Positions 9,117 through 17,832 of a stretch of 64,000 nt of DNA are shown piece after piece. The stretch comes from Methanobrevibacter sp. Its GTDB lineage: Archaea > Methanobacteriota > Methanobacteria > Methanobacteriales > Methanobacteriaceae. Position numbers and translations under genes: made by a program. How positions within the stretch are numbered: position 1 is the first letter of the stretch; each line of letters opens with the position of its first letter. The notes beneath the pieces are model-generated. The model made no database searches, was not told the origin of the DNA, and saw only the letters and a program-made list of their open reading frames with translations. The stretch is taken from assembly GCF_017431965.1 (NCBI RefSeq), contig NZ_JAFRKB010000039.1, positions 86,449 to 150,448 of the forward strand, in the 5' to 3' direction.

Positions 9117-9366
9117 GACCATGTGTAAAAAGGAAGCTATAAAACACACATTAAAGCTAATCATCATATAAATTGTCGGTTTATCAAATTAGAAAATTTT
9201 TGGATTAATCCAACTAGGCTTCCTTTCGACATCACAGTTTGTTAGCACATTAACAAGTTAACTGCCAACAAAATGTAGTAACTAGCCATGAAAATGTAAG
9301 AGATGGCAAGTACTAAATTTTCGACTAGCATATTTCATGTTCTCCGATTTTTTTGGAGTGTTTTTA
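9117..9366 (+). ncRNA. Candidate structured RNA of about 250 nt, possible pseudoknot
   Basis: Several paired elements occur in a non-coding stretch. TGTGT (9122-9126) can pair with ACACA just downstream; its loop holds AAAGGAAGC (9129-9137), which is exactly complementary to 9218-9226, giving an H-type pseudoknot arrangement. Further hairpins: TGGATTAATCCA (9201-9212), TTGTTA/TAACAA (9239-9256), and a long one at 9276-9315 (12 bp with one mismatch and one bulge, 13-nt loop). A short CTCC/GGAG hairpin followed by TGTTTTT (9342-9366) could be the terminator. No known RNA family is recognised, and strand and ends are inferred; a decayed mobile element is an alternative. Confidence 0.4.
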
Positions 9367-9558
9367 ATATAATGCTCTTTTCCATTCATAAAAACACCAA
9401 TGTTTTTAGTAGACTTGTATTAGTGTTTTAGAAATTATTGTTTTAAATTAAAACAATATATAATTTGTTTATTTTAAAAATAAATGTTATATTCAATATG
9501 TAAAATTGTTTTTAAAATTAAATATTGGTTTATATTTGTAATGAAGATTGTAGAAATG

Positions 9559-9566
9559 TTTATATA
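9559..9566 (+). promoter_or_regulatory. TATA box for the 9.6-kb RNA candidate
   Basis: TTTATATA-like element in an otherwise gene-free area, placed to start transcription near 9588, immediately before a cluster of hairpins. Confidence 0.4.
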
Positions 9567-9587
9567 TTTTGATGTTTATAATAATTT

Positions 9588-9710
9588 ATAGCATCAAATG
9601 ATGTTGGACTGCATATTGCAGCCTATGTTTTTAGTATTTGGATGAGGATGTGTCGAAATTTGTCTAGTACAAATTTATCCTTATTCAATTCTTAAAATTT
9701 CTATTTTTTC
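9588..9710 (+). ncRNA. Candidate small structured RNA, about 120 nt
   Basis: Three consecutive stem-loops: CATCA/TGATG (9592-9603), CTGCA/TGCAG (9609-9621, extendable by GG/CC), and a compound stem at 9638-9688. In the last, 12 outer pairs (9638-9649 with 9677-9688) include two G-U wobbles valid only for a plus-strand RNA, and an inner perfect 8-bp hairpin (9656-9663 with 9669-9676) has loop CTAGT. A T-rich run with TTTTTT ends near 9709. With the upstream TATA box this looks like an independent small RNA gene; function unknown. Confidence 0.45.
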
Positions 9711-9885
9711 TGTATTGTTTACAAATTTCTAAATTTTTCATTGTTAATTACACTGAAAATTAAGTTAATGGTTTTGATTAATAATGAATCTACATGCATA
9801 AGAGATAATTCTTTTCAATTCATGTCCATATTCAAAAGTTAAATTATTTTAACAATGACCCCTAATATTAATCTAGGTGATTAGT

Positions 9886-10200
9886 TTGCAAAAGGTAAAA
9901 ATCACAGTTGTCAAGAAAGTCAGGCATGACGATTTAATCGAAAAATATGAAAATCCTCTAGAACATGAGTGTGATGTGGAAATCAACCAGGTTTTCATTG
10001 CCAATGGATGGGAAAAACCAGAAAATTTTTGTGACAGTGCATGGGAAAGCCTTTCCCCATTTGTATTGGCTTTGGCTAATGGTGTTGAAGACTTTTATGA
10101 TGGCTGGATGAAAAATAAGAAATCCGCAATGATTTCATGCAATGATGGTTTTAGGCCAGTCAGCTTTCTTTTGGAAACTTTAGATGAAAAAGCAGATTAA
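9886..10200 (+). CDS. TIGR04076-family protein of unknown function
   Basis: 104 aa from TTG 9886, which lies 6 nt after GGTG of an AGGTGATT site; the earlier in-frame GTG (9877) is part of that site. The sequence has the features of the small TIGR04076 family common in anaerobes and methanogens: a KVKITVVKK opening strand, two Cys, conserved Trp residues in AWESLSPFV and DFYDGWM, and a C-terminal GFRPVSFLLETL. No catalytic role is known. The permease gene follows after 15 nt. Confidence 0.75.
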   Translation: MQKVKITVVKKVRHDDLIEKYENPLEHECDVEINQVFIANGWEKPENFCDSAWESLSPFVLALANGVEDFYDGWMKNKKSAMISCNDGFRPVSFLLETLDEKAD

Positions 10201-10215
10201 TCATAAATTGATAAT

Positions 10216-11226
10216 ATGCCTAAATTAGTTGAAGCTTTTGAATTTTTTAAAAAAGAAATAATATTTTCAATATCATTAGTTTTAGCTATTATTTCCTGTT
10301 TTTTTGTCAAACCAAGTTTTAATTATATCAATTATATCAATTGGGAAACAATCATATTGCTTTTTGTGATAATGCTTATTGTTGAGATTTTAAAGAATTT
10401 GGCTATTTTTGAGATTTTGGTTCGAAAATTATTGGCTAAAATAGGCAATGCCCGCGGGCTTGTTCTGGTATTGGTTTTCATCTGCTTTTCCAGTTCAATA
10501 TTCATTACGAATGATGTTTCTCTGATTATTTTTGTTCCATTTGCCATATTGGCCTTGAAAAAAGTTGAAAGGGTTGATTTAATAATATTTACTGTTTGTC
10601 TACAGACCATTGCCGCCAATGTTGGTTGCATGGTTCTTCCCATTGGTGCCCCTCACAATATTGTAATGTATACAGTATCCAATATCTCCTTTGCATCGTT
10701 TTTCCTATTGTTATTACCTTATATTTTAGTATCTGTGCTATTTTTAGTTGTATTGCTGTTGTTTGTTTCAAGAGATCAAATTACTATGCCTAAAATGAGT
10801 AAAATAGTCATTGACAGGAAAAATTTCTTTAAAAGGGTTTTTTTAGGTGTTGATTACTATTTGCTTTTAACATTCATCGCATTATTCGTTTTAATTGGTA
10901 ATCTGGAAAATATTCCATTCTTCAATTCACTGTTTACAAGATGGATAGTGGGTAATGAGGTTCTTTGGGGTGTAATTGCATCCCAGGTAATTTCCAATGT
11001 TCCGGCAGCAATTCTTTTAAGCGGTTTCAGCACCAACTACGAAGCAATTATTGTGGGAATTAATATTGGAGGATTTGGAACTCTCATTGCATCTATGGCA
11101 AATCTTATTTCCTATAAGATTCTTGTTCGTGAGTTTGATGAATTTAAAATTAAATATTTGGTGACATTTACTGTTTTGAATGTTATTTTATTGATAATTT
11201 TGTTTGGCGTTTATATTTTAACTTAG
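10216..11226 (+). CDS. Ion-transporter (IT) superfamily permease, ArsB/NhaD-like
   Basis: 336 aa integral membrane protein with about 9-10 hydrophobic helices. The paired re-entrant motifs of the IT superfamily are visible: ITNDVSLIIFVPFAI in the first half, NVGCMVLPIGAPHNIVM in the middle, and SNVPAAILLSGF in the second half. It is shorter than typical ArsB (about 430 aa). Likely an anion or Na+/H+ exchange permease; neither substrate nor coupling ion can be read. No arsenate reductase or ArsR gene is adjacent, so an arsenic role is not supported. Confidence 0.7.
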   Translation: MPKLVEAFEFFKKEIIFSISLVLAIISCFFVKPSFNYINYINWETIILLFVIMLIVEILKNLAIFEILVRKLLAKIGNARGLVLVLVFICFSSSIFITNDVSLIIFVPFAILALKKVERVDLIIFTVCLQTIAANVGCMVLPIGAPHNIVMYTVSNISFASFFLLLLPYILVSVLFLVVLLLFVSRDQITMPKMSKIVIDRKNFFKRVFLGVDYYLLLTFIALFVLIGNLENIPFFNSLFTRWIVGNEVLWGVIASQVISNVPAAILLSGFSTNYEAIIVGINIGGFGTLIASMANLISYKILVREFDEFKIKYLVTFTVLNVILLIILFGVYILT

Positions 11227-11241
11227 TTTTGGATATTGGCG

Positions 11242-11316
11242 TCATTCATCAAGTAAATCCAAATCATAATCATCTTCAACATCTATTATATACCCGCACT
11301 CATCACCATATCGTTG
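11242..11316 (-). pseudogene. Possible 24-codon remnant of a decayed gene
   Basis: A short minus-strand frame (RYGDECGYIIDVEDD, then DYDLDLLDE and a stop) has protein-like acidic composition but no start codon, and is closed upstream by TGA TAA. It may be the last trace of an inactivated gene, or chance. Confidence 0.2.
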
Positions 11317-11375
11317 TTATCACTGTTAATGCATCCAAATATTGTCACTTTCGCACATTGAAATAAAATTAGAAT

Positions 11376-11693
11376 TTACTTTTTTTTCTTCTTGGGGGCT
11401 GGAAGCTCTTCATACATTGCTTCCAAAAGGTCTCTTAGAAACTCCCGGTTTTCCACCTCATCAACGAGCAACATTTCCTTTGCACCTTCATATGGCTTTT
11501 CCATATTTGCATCAGGAATCATTGATTTAGCAGCGTTTACTGGTTTTACAAGAAAACGGTCATCGTAAATGCCTCCAACAATCTTTTCACGATAGTAAAT
11601 TATGTATTCTCCCATCATTGCCCGATAGGAGATGTCATCCAAATCCGATAGCTGCTCCAATATGTAGTCTAGATACTCTTTGCTTGACGCCAT
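11376..11693 (-). CDS. TfoX/Sxy N-terminal-domain protein
   Basis: 105 aa single-domain protein matching the TfoX N-terminal domain: ISYRAMMGEYIIYYREKIVGGIYDDRFLVKPV is diagnostic of the fold. It ends in AYEELPAPKKKKK-like basic sequence. Bacterial TfoX/Sxy regulates competence with a second helix-hairpin domain; this stand-alone form is common in archaea and Firmicutes and has no defined role. It lies 17 nt downstream of the C_GCAxxG_C_C gene on the same strand, so co-transcription is likely. Probably acquired from bacteria (inference). Confidence 0.8.
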   Translation of the reverse strand: MASSKEYLDYILEQLSDLDDISYRAMMGEYIIYYREKIVGGIYDDRFLVKPVNAAKSMIPDANMEKPYEGAKEMLLVDEVENREFLRDLLEAMYEELPAPKKKKK

Positions 11694-11710
11694 ATTAATT
11701 TCCTCTTATT

Positions 11711-12109
11711 TTATTCATCCAACAAATCAGCAACTTTTTTTGCAATGAATACGCAGCAGTCAACACATGGAGACTTATCTTTCCCGTGATTGGTTATTTT
11801 ATCACAACGTACAGTGCCGTATTCCTCTTTGAAAGTGTTAAAAATCTCTTTTGCATTGGCTTTGATTTTCCCGGTGTCATCTAAAATAATGCCGTTTGCC
11901 ATTAATGCGCCGGTTACTGCTCCGCAGGTTCCTTCATCAAATGTTCCACCCATTCCTCCTGCAAATCCGCAAGCCAGCTTTGTCATCTCATCACTTGAAA
12001 TATTCGCTTCGGCAGTTTCACAAAGGCCCATTAAGGTTGATTCGGAACAGCTTTTGGATTTTCTGTATTCCCTAATCTTTTCCTCTAAAATTTTCTCATC
12101 AAGCTTCAT
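11711..12109 (-). CDS. C_GCAxxG_C_C family putative redox protein
   Basis: 132 aa. Carries the family signature: SCSESTLMGLCE with paired Cys, GGTFDEGTCGAVTGALM (Cys-Gly-Ala-x-x-Gly), RCDKIT, and the C-terminal SPCVDCCVF. The conserved Cys suggest a metal- or cluster-binding redox function, but no member is biochemically assigned that I know of. It is divergent from cfbD across a 75-84 nt intergenic region. Confidence 0.85.
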   Translation of the reverse strand: MKLDEKILEEKIREYRKSKSCSESTLMGLCETAEANISSDEMTKLACGFAGGMGGTFDEGTCGAVTGALMANGIILDDTGKIKANAKEIFNTFKEEYGTVRCDKITNHGKDKSPCVDCCVFIAKKVADLLDE

Positions 12110-12193
12110 AATACAATCTCCTGAATTTGTTAATTAATTATTTAAATTAAGAATTTAAAATATTTATTTGTTAAAATTATTTAGGTGATAAAA

Positions 12194-13270
12194 ATTATAC
12201 ATCCTAGACCAAGTCCAATAGCCGCTACCCTCTACACATTAAGGGATATGAATGTTGACGTTATTATTATGCATGGGCCTACCGGATGCTGTTTTAGGAC
12301 AGCCAGACTTTTAGAAGGTGATGGCGTTCGTGTCGTAACTACTGGAATGTCTGAAAATGATTTTATATTGGGTGCTGGCGAAAAGTTAGTCGATACATTG
12401 ATTGAGGCTTATGATATGTTTCATCCTAAACTAATGGGTATTGCGGGCACTTGCGCAAGTATGATTATCGGTGAAGATTTAAAAGAGGCAATTGCAACTG
12501 CAGATTTGCCGTGCACTGTTATTCCTGTTGAATCTCATGGGGGATCTGGTGAAGGTGACAACACTGTTGGTGCAATAATGGCACTAGATGCAGCAGTCGA
12601 AGCAGGGGTGATTTCAAGAGAGGAATCTGATAGACAAATCGAAATGCTTGAAAAGGCAACGGAAGTTGAAAAAACCCGTGGAATGGCACAAGGCAAATAC
12701 ATCAAACCTAATTTCGGTGATTCAAAAGAAGCTGTTGCAAAAACTGTTGTTAAAGCATTAAAAGACAATAAAAAAGTGGCATTTGTCCTAAACGTTAAAA
12801 AGGAAACATCATATTTATTTTCAGATATTATTAACTTTGATTATAGGAAAATCAACCCTGATAATAAACCTATTTTTGTAGCTAATTTGGATGAAAACAT
12901 TGGCCTTCCAAGAATCAGGCAACATGCAGTAAATATTAAAAATCAATTGGATATTGAGCCTGAATTTATTACAGGGGGTCTTGATGAGTATTCTATTACT
13001 GCAAACAGGGCAGCAGAGTATCTTAAGGATAAGGATTTGGATTTAATTGTTGTGTTTGGGGTTCCGCATGCATTTCCAATTGAAGAGTTTGACACACAAT
13101 CCATTGCAGTAACTGATGGGCCTCGTTTAGTCGAACCTTTAAGGGATTTGGGCTACACTCATGTTGTTGCTGAGCTTGATGCACATTCAAAAACTTTGGG
13201 TGTAGATGAAATAGTATTTTCTGACTTTGGCGGAATGATTAGATCAGCTATTGGGTGGTTAAACGAATGA
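12194..13270 (+). CDS. cfbD: Ni-sirohydrochlorin a,c-diamide reductive cyclase subunit
   Basis: 358 aa nitrogenase-NifD-like catalytic subunit that, with CfbC, reduces and cyclises Ni-sirohydrochlorin a,c-diamide to 15,17(3)-seco-F430 in coenzyme F430 synthesis. Recognised from [17 protein letters not shown] at the N-terminus, [11 protein letters not shown] and [14 protein letters not shown] with the cluster-type Cys, and [10 protein letters not shown]. Start choice: AGGTGAT at 12183-12189 puts an ATT codon (12194) at the usual spacing, giving Met-Ile-His-Pro-Arg-Pro; the upstream in-frame GTG (12185) is inside the ribosome site. Its last bases overlap hisH by ATGA. cfbC is not in the window. 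Confidence 0.88.
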   Translation: MIHPRPSPIAATLYTLRDMNVDVIIMHGPTGCCFRTARLLEGDGVRVVTTGMSENDFILGAGEKLVDTLIEAYDMFHPKLMGIAGTCASMIIGEDLKEAIATADLPCTVIPVESHGGSGEGDNTVGAIMALDAAVEAGVISREESDRQIEMLEKATEVEKTRGMAQGKYIKPNFGDSKEAVAKTVVKALKDNKKVAFVLNVKKETSYLFSDIINFDYRKINPDNKPIFVANLDENIGLPRIRQHAVNIKNQLDIEPEFITGGLDEYSITANRAAEYLKDKDLDLIVVFGVPHAFPIEEFDTQSIAVTDGPRLVEPLRDLGYTHVVAELDAHSKTLGVDEIVFSDFGGMIRSAIGWLNE

Positions 13271-13863
13271 TTACAATTATTGATTATAAAAGTGGAAACT
13301 TAAAAAGCATATCAAACGGCTTTAAAAAAATTGGTTGTGATTATCAAATAACTGATGATAAACAAATCATTGCCGATAGTGACTATTTGGTTTTGCCGGG
13401 TGTCGGAGCATTTGGAAGTGCAATGGATAATTTAAAACCATTTGAAGATGTAATTCATGAGCATGTGGCCGATGATAAGCCCTTTTTAGGGATTTGCCTT
13501 GGCCAACAGGTCCTGATGAGCTCTAGTGAAGAATCACCTGGCGTTAAAGGTTTGGATTTGTTTAAAGGCAATGTCGAAATATTGCCGGAAGGTGTTAAAA
13601 TCCCTCATATGGGTTGGAATAAATTGGATGTTGTAAATAGTTCACCGATTTTAGATGGAATAGATGGAGAGTTCTTTTACTTTGTACACTCTTATCACGT
13701 CATTCCTGATGATGAAAGTATTATTGCCGGAACTTGTGAGTATGGCGGTGAAGTTGTAGCTTCACTAAGTCAAAATAATTTGTTTTCAACACAGTTTCAC
13801 CCAGAAAAAAGCGGTAAGGCTGGACTTAAGATTTTAAAAAATTTCACAAACTTGGAGATTTGA
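13267..13863 (+). CDS. hisH: Imidazole glycerol phosphate synthase glutaminase subunit
   Basis: 198 aa class I glutamine amidotransferase. The nucleophile is Cys77 in FLGICLGQQ; the catalytic His/Glu are in [21 protein letters not shown] and HMGWNKLD are HisH-specific. It supplies ammonia to HisF to form IGP and AICAR in histidine synthesis. Start ATG 13267 overlaps the cfbD stop (ATGA). The rest of the his pathway is not here, so its place between cfbD and the PurM-like gene reflects translational coupling rather than pathway grouping. Confidence 0.93.
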   Translation: MITIIDYKSGNLKSISNGFKKIGCDYQITDDKQIIADSDYLVLPGVGAFGSAMDNLKPFEDVIHEHVADDKPFLGICLGQQVLMSSSEESPGVKGLDLFKGNVEILPEGVKIPHMGWNKLDVVNSSPILDGIDGEFFYFVHSYHVIPDDESIIAGTCEYGGEVVASLSQNNLFSTQFHPEKSGKAGLKILKNFTNLEI

Positions 13864-13865
13864 TT

Positions 13866-15230
13866 ATGGATATTGAAGGATTTGTAAGAGCAAGAATCGA
13901 TGATTACGATTATGATGAATTGGCTGATATTTTGGCCGTAAGAATTAGGGAATATAAAAAAATTTCAGAAGAAAATTCTATTGAAATGGCCAAAGCTGTA
14001 ATCGATGAAGTTTCAACTACTCTAAAATTAAATGAAAGTGATGATGAATTTTTAAAAGAAATAGCTAGTGTTAATAAGGCTGATGTTTTGATGGGTGAGA
14101 TGGGAGTAGGATCTCGTGGAGCCGGAGACTTTTTTGTTCACAGAAAAATCGCTGAAATAGTATCCTCAACAAACACAGCTTCTTTAGTAAATCCGTCAGA
14201 ACAGGACGATGGAGGTGTTGTCAAGGCACCAGTCAATAATGATGAAGTTTATATTACAACAGCTGTCGATGGAATTCACTCCCGTTTAAGCGAATATCCA
14301 TTTTTAGGTGGTTTTCATGTAACCCGTGCAACATTAAGGGATGTTTGTGTAATGGGAGCAGACCCGGTAGCTATTTTAAGTGATGTTCACCTTGCGGATG
14401 ATGGGGATGTTGCTAAAATATTTGACTTTACAGCAGGTGTTGCAGCAGTATCAGAACTCGTTGATGTTCCAATCGTTGCAGGAAGTACTCTTCGTGTCGG
14501 CGGAGATATGGTTTTAGGAGATAGATTTGTTTCTGCCGTTGGAAGTGTTGGAGTGTCACCTTATCCTCCAACTGCAAGAAAGGGAGCAACCGAAGGCGAC
14601 ATTATCCTTTTAACTGAAGGCTCAGGTGGAGGAACAATTACTACTACCGCTATTTATAATGGATTTTTCGATGTTGTATGGGATACAATGAATGTTAATT
14701 TTGTTCAAGCATCACATGCACTATTTGAAGCTGATTTGGTTAAAGACATTCACGCAATGACTGATGTGACCAATGGCGGTCTTAGAGGGGATGCACATGA
14801 GATATCCAATACTACAGGTGTTGGATTGGAGTTTTATGAAAAAGAAATCAGAGGAATGGTGGCTCCTAATGTGTTGAACATGCTTGAAACATTAAACATT
14901 GATCCATTGGGCGTTTCAACTGATTCATTGATGTTAATTGCACCGCCTGAAATTGTCGGTGACATTAAAAAGGCAGTTGCCAAATATGATGTTGCAATCT
15001 CTGAGATTGGTGAGGTAAACAATTCCGGCGAACCGATTTTGATGAAGGAGGATGGTTCTCAGGAAAAATTAGTTCCGCTCTTTAGGGAAGCCGCTTACAC
15101 TAAAATTAAAAAATTGGTTGGCGAAACAACTCCTGAAGACTTTGAGGAAATGAAAAGAAAAGTTCAGGAAGCATCAGATGCTGCAATCGCTAAAAAAGAA
15201 AAAGTGATAAAACACATCCGTGAAAATTAA
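13866..15230 (+). CDS. AIR-synthase (PurM)-related protein
   Basis: 454 aa from ATG 13866. An N-terminal helical extension of about 65 residues precedes a PurM/SelD/HypE-type ATP-binding fold: GVGSRGAGDFFVHRKI, AVDGIHSRLSEYPF, VMGADPVAILSDVHL, VAGSTLRVGGDMVLGDRF, LTEGSGGGTITTTA, AMTDVTNGGLRGDAHEIS and GVSTDSLMLI. The spacing is unlike PurM, SelD or ThiL, so the substrate is unknown; it corresponds to an AIR-synthase-related family found in methanogens. It follows hisH by 2 nt, forming an apparent three-gene unit with cfbD and hisH. Confidence 0.8.
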   Translation: MDIEGFVRARIDDYDYDELADILAVRIREYKKISEENSIEMAKAVIDEVSTTLKLNESDDEFLKEIASVNKADVLMGEMGVGSRGAGDFFVHRKIAEIVSSTNTASLVNPSEQDDGGVVKAPVNNDEVYITTAVDGIHSRLSEYPFLGGFHVTRATLRDVCVMGADPVAILSDVHLADDGDVAKIFDFTAGVAAVSELVDVPIVAGSTLRVGGDMVLGDRFVSAVGSVGVSPYPPTARKGATEGDIILLTEGSGGGTITTTAIYNGFFDVVWDTMNVNFVQASHALFEADLVKDIHAMTDVTNGGLRGDAHEISNTTGVGLEFYEKEIRGMVAPNVLNMLETLNIDPLGVSTDSLMLIAPPEIVGDIKKAVAKYDVAISEIGEVNNSGEPILMKEDGSQEKLVPLFREAAYTKIKKLVGETTPEDFEEMKRKVQEASDAAIAKKEKVIKHIREN

Positions 15231-15281
15231 TTTTTTCACACTTCCACTTTTTTTATTAATTCTAAAAGCCAATTTCAATTC

Positions 15282-15719
15282 ATGTTAGATGAAAAGGGAA
15301 ATTTATTTGTAATCGAAGCGATATTCGCTATTATTTTACTTTTATTCTTGTTTTTAATTTTTAATTATACTGTTTCTATTCCAAATCCAACATATTCTGG
15401 CGAAATAAAAAATTCAAAAACTGCACAGGATACTATGGAGATTTTAAGTGGGAAAATCAATTTCACGGATAGGACTTTCATTGGTGACATTTCAGAAATT
15501 TTAAAGGAAAATGACAATTCAAAAGAATCGGTTGATAAAGTATCTAAATTATGCAAAGACAAATTAAAAAGTTTGAATCTTAAAAATTACAGGTTCAGTG
15601 AAACGAATGTTTTGGATGATGAGCCTTTAGCAAGCAAAGGAGATATATCAAAAGCAAAGAATGTTTCAGTTGCTATGAGAACTTATGGTGATTATTCTTA
15701 TACATTATCAGTATGGTAA
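15282..15719 (+). CDS. Pilin-like single-span membrane protein
   Basis: 145 aa. N-terminus MLDEKGNLFVIEAIFAIILL: short polar leader ending in Lys-Gly, then a 22-residue hydrophobic helix with Glu near its start, as in archaeal class III (type IV pilin-like) signal peptides, although Glu sits at +6 rather than +5 after the Gly. The rest is a soluble extracytoplasmic domain with one Cys and no family I recognise. Could be an archaellin/pilin-like subunit or a simple type II membrane protein. No ribosome site is evident, so it may be leaderless. Confidence 0.6.
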   Translation: MLDEKGNLFVIEAIFAIILLLFLFLIFNYTVSIPNPTYSGEIKNSKTAQDTMEILSGKINFTDRTFIGDISEILKENDNSKESVDKVSKLCKDKLKSLNLKNYRFSETNVLDDEPLASKGDISKAKNVSVAMRTYGDYSYTLSVW

Positions 15720-15770
15720 TCATTATATACTATAAAATTCTTATAAGTATATGTTATCTTATTTTGTTTT

Positions 15771-15844
15771 GCCCTGATGGTGTAGTTTGGATAACACATG
15801 GGACTGCGGATCCCATTCCCCGGGTTCAAATCCCGGTCAGGGCA
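15771..15844 (+). tRNA. tRNA-Arg (anticodon GCG)
   Basis: Complete cloverleaf: acceptor GCCCTGA/TCAGGGC with discriminator A, anticodon stem TGGGA/TCCCA around CTGCGGA, and T arm CCGGG-TTCAAAT-CCCGG. No encoded CCA and no intron. It reads CGC/CGU codons. truD starts 19 nt after it. Confidence 0.95.
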
Positions 15845-15863
15845 TTTATTTCTCGTGATTATT

Positions 15864-17126
15864 ATGTTAAATGCTAATTCTTATGTAACCGATGAAAAAG
15901 GTATTGGTGGAACAATCAGAAACCGATATGAGGATTTTTACGTTGAAGAAATTCCGGAAGTAATTCCGACAGGCGAAGGTCCGAATGTATATATCTGGAT
16001 TGAAAAATTGGGAAGGACAACTTTGGATGTTGTTTTGGATATTGCCCGTGATTTACACATTTCCAGAAAAAGAATGGGCTTTGCCGGAATGAAGGACAAG
16101 AAAGCTTTGACTCGCCAGTGGATTTGTATTTCAAATATGGATTCTGAAGAGCAGTTTAATCAGGTTAAGGCTTTAGACGGTACAATATATAAGACTGATT
16201 TTTTAAAGATAGTCCGTGGTCGAAAAAAGCTCAGAATGGGACAGCTTAAGGGAAACAAATTTAAAATTCTAATTAGGGATTTGGATGATATTGAAGGCAG
16301 TGCCGATGTTGCAAATAATGTTTTAAAGCAATTGGAGGTAACAGGTGTTCCTAATTACTTTGGATGGCAGAGATTTGGAAAACCAAGAACAAATACTCAT
16401 TTGGTGGGCGAAGCTTTGGTTGAAAACGATTTGGCCAAGGCTGTCGGAAGATATATTGGTAACCCGTCAGAAGAGGAAAGCCAGGAAAATCAAATGGCGA
16501 GACAGGCATTTGATGACGGTAACCTTGAAGAATCTCTTAATCTGATGGGTAAAGGAATGCGTTATGAGAAAATGATGATAAAGGAGCTTATTAAAGACTC
16601 TAAGAAGGGGGAATTGACTGATAGGTCATATATGAATGCATTGCATGCCCTTCCAAAACCCCTTCAGAGAATGTTCGTACATGCTTATCAATCCTATCTG
16701 TTTAATGAAGCGGTAAGTAATAGGGTGGCTATGGGAATAAACAAATATGTTGAAGGAGATATTATTATTGATGAGGAAGAACATATTGTTCGTGACAAAA
16801 CTCCTGATGAATTCCAGGAGTTAATCGATAACTTCAAAGCAAGTCCGACTTGCCCGTTATATGGTACAAAAGTTCCATTTGCCGGTGGGGAAGTTGGTGA
16901 GATGGAAGAGAATGTCTTAAAAAAATATGATTTGGAAAAATCAGATTTTGAAGTTCCAAAGATGCCCCGTTTGGGAAGTCATGGCTTAAGGCGTTCCATG
17001 CGTTTTCAGGTGTGGGATGCGTCTGCCATTCCGACTGATGATGGTGTTTTATGCGAATTTTCAATTAATAAGGGATCTTATGCTACTGCAGTTTTAAGAG
17101 AAGTGATGAAAAAAGATGTTGTTTAG
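15864..17126 (+). CDS. truD: tRNA pseudouridine(13) synthase TruD
   Basis: 420 aa, typical archaeal/eukaryotic TruD length. The catalytic Asp78 lies in FAGMKDKKALTRQW; VPNYFGWQRFG and GLRRSMRF also match the family, with the TRUD insertion domain at about residues 170-330. It makes pseudouridine at tRNA position 13. The ATG at 15864 has a GTGATT site; longer readings extend into the tRNA gene and are wrong. Directly downstream of tRNA-Arg, so a tRNA-mRNA co-transcript is possible. Confidence 0.93.
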   Translation: MLNANSYVTDEKGIGGTIRNRYEDFYVEEIPEVIPTGEGPNVYIWIEKLGRTTLDVVLDIARDLHISRKRMGFAGMKDKKALTRQWICISNMDSEEQFNQVKALDGTIYKTDFLKIVRGRKKLRMGQLKGNKFKILIRDLDDIEGSADVANNVLKQLEVTGVPNYFGWQRFGKPRTNTHLVGEALVENDLAKAVGRYIGNPSEEESQENQMARQAFDDGNLEESLNLMGKGMRYEKMMIKELIKDSKKGELTDRSYMNALHALPKPLQRMFVHAYQSYLFNEAVSNRVAMGINKYVEGDIIIDEEEHIVRDKTPDEFQELIDNFKASPTCPLYGTKVPFAGGEVGEMEENVLKKYDLEKSDFEVPKMPRLGSHGLRRSMRFQVWDASAIPTDDGVLCEFSINKGSYATAVLREVMKKDVV

Positions 17127-17134
17127 GTGATAGA

Positions 17135-17818
17135 ATGGTTGTATGTCCTGATTGTGGAAAAGATGTAAAAGATGCAAAATTTTGTTCAAATTGTGGCGCG
17201 GTTCTTCATAAAGCTGAAGAGCCTGTTGAGGAAGTTGCAGATGAAAGTGCTAATGAAATGATTGATAATGAAGTTGTAGAAGAAGTTGTTCCTGAAGATG
17301 TTGTTGGAGAGGAAACTATCGAAGTTAAAACAGCCAGCAATCAAGCTGATGAGGAACCAATTGAAACAAATATAGTTAAAAAGTCCAAGTTCTGTGCAAA
17401 TTGCGGTGCTGAAATCACTGAGAATACTGCATTTTGCCCGCAATGTGGTTTCAAACTTAATCAAGAGGAAGTGCCTCAGACAAAATTCTGTCAAAGTTGC
17501 GGTAAAAAAATCAATATAAATGCAGAAATTTGTCCTCATTGTGGTGTAAGAGTTGCACCTGCACCTTTAAGTCAGGAAAAAAGTGTTGCTGTGGCTGCGA
17601 TATTAAGTTTCTTGTTCCCTGGTTTAGGTCACCTATACAATGGATTAACTAGAAAGGGAGTTAGCTTTATTATTGCATATATAGTATCAGCAATCCTAAT
17701 ATTTCTTCTAATTGGTTTTATTTTAATTTTCATAGTGTGGATTTGGGCGTTATTCGATGCAATCAAAACCACTGAAGCCATTAACAATGGAGAATATGTT
17801 GAAGATAAATTATTCTAA
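17135..17818 (+). CDS. Triple zinc-ribbon membrane protein
   Basis: 227 aa. Three CxxC...CxxC ribbons: residues 4-20 (CPDC/CSNC), about 87-105 (CANC/CPQC) and about 116-135 (CQSC/CPHC), with an acidic Glu/Val-rich linker at 30-80. The C-terminal third has [13 protein letters not shown], a TM2/DUF5683-like motif, then a 30-residue hydrophobic segment that could form a hairpin. Ribbons presumably face the cytoplasm. Start supported by AGGTGAT. Function unknown; it starts a close-packed run with the next three genes. Confidence 0.75.
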   Translation: MVVCPDCGKDVKDAKFCSNCGAVLHKAEEPVEEVADESANEMIDNEVVEEVVPEDVVGEETIEVKTASNQADEEPIETNIVKKSKFCANCGAEITENTAFCPQCGFKLNQEEVPQTKFCQSCGKKININAEICPHCGVRVAPAPLSQEKSVAVAAILSFLFPGLGHLYNGLTRKGVSFIIAYIVSAILIFLLIGFILIFIVWIWALFDAIKTTEAINNGEYVEDKLF

Positions 17819-17832
17819 ATAGATGTGATTTA

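Larger units (their letters stand above)
9063..9885. other. Gene-free stretch of 823 nt
   Basis: No credible coding frame on either strand. It holds a poly-T tract after the YchF gene (9072-9084), two regions of strong secondary structure listed separately (about 9117-9366 and 9588-9710), an AAAACAC/GTGTTTT hairpin at about 9388-9430 and a palindromic ATTGTTTTAA/TTAAAACAAT around 9437-9458. The remainder is simple AT-rich sequence leading into the promoter of the next gene. Confidence 0.7.

Noticed and set aside
10216..11226. Arsenite exporter ArsB
   Set aside because: IT-superfamily motifs only; shorter than ArsB and no ars genes nearby.
15798..15863. Upstream extension of truD through the tRNA gene
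   Set aside because: It would translate the tRNA; ATG 15864 with GTGATT fits TruD length.
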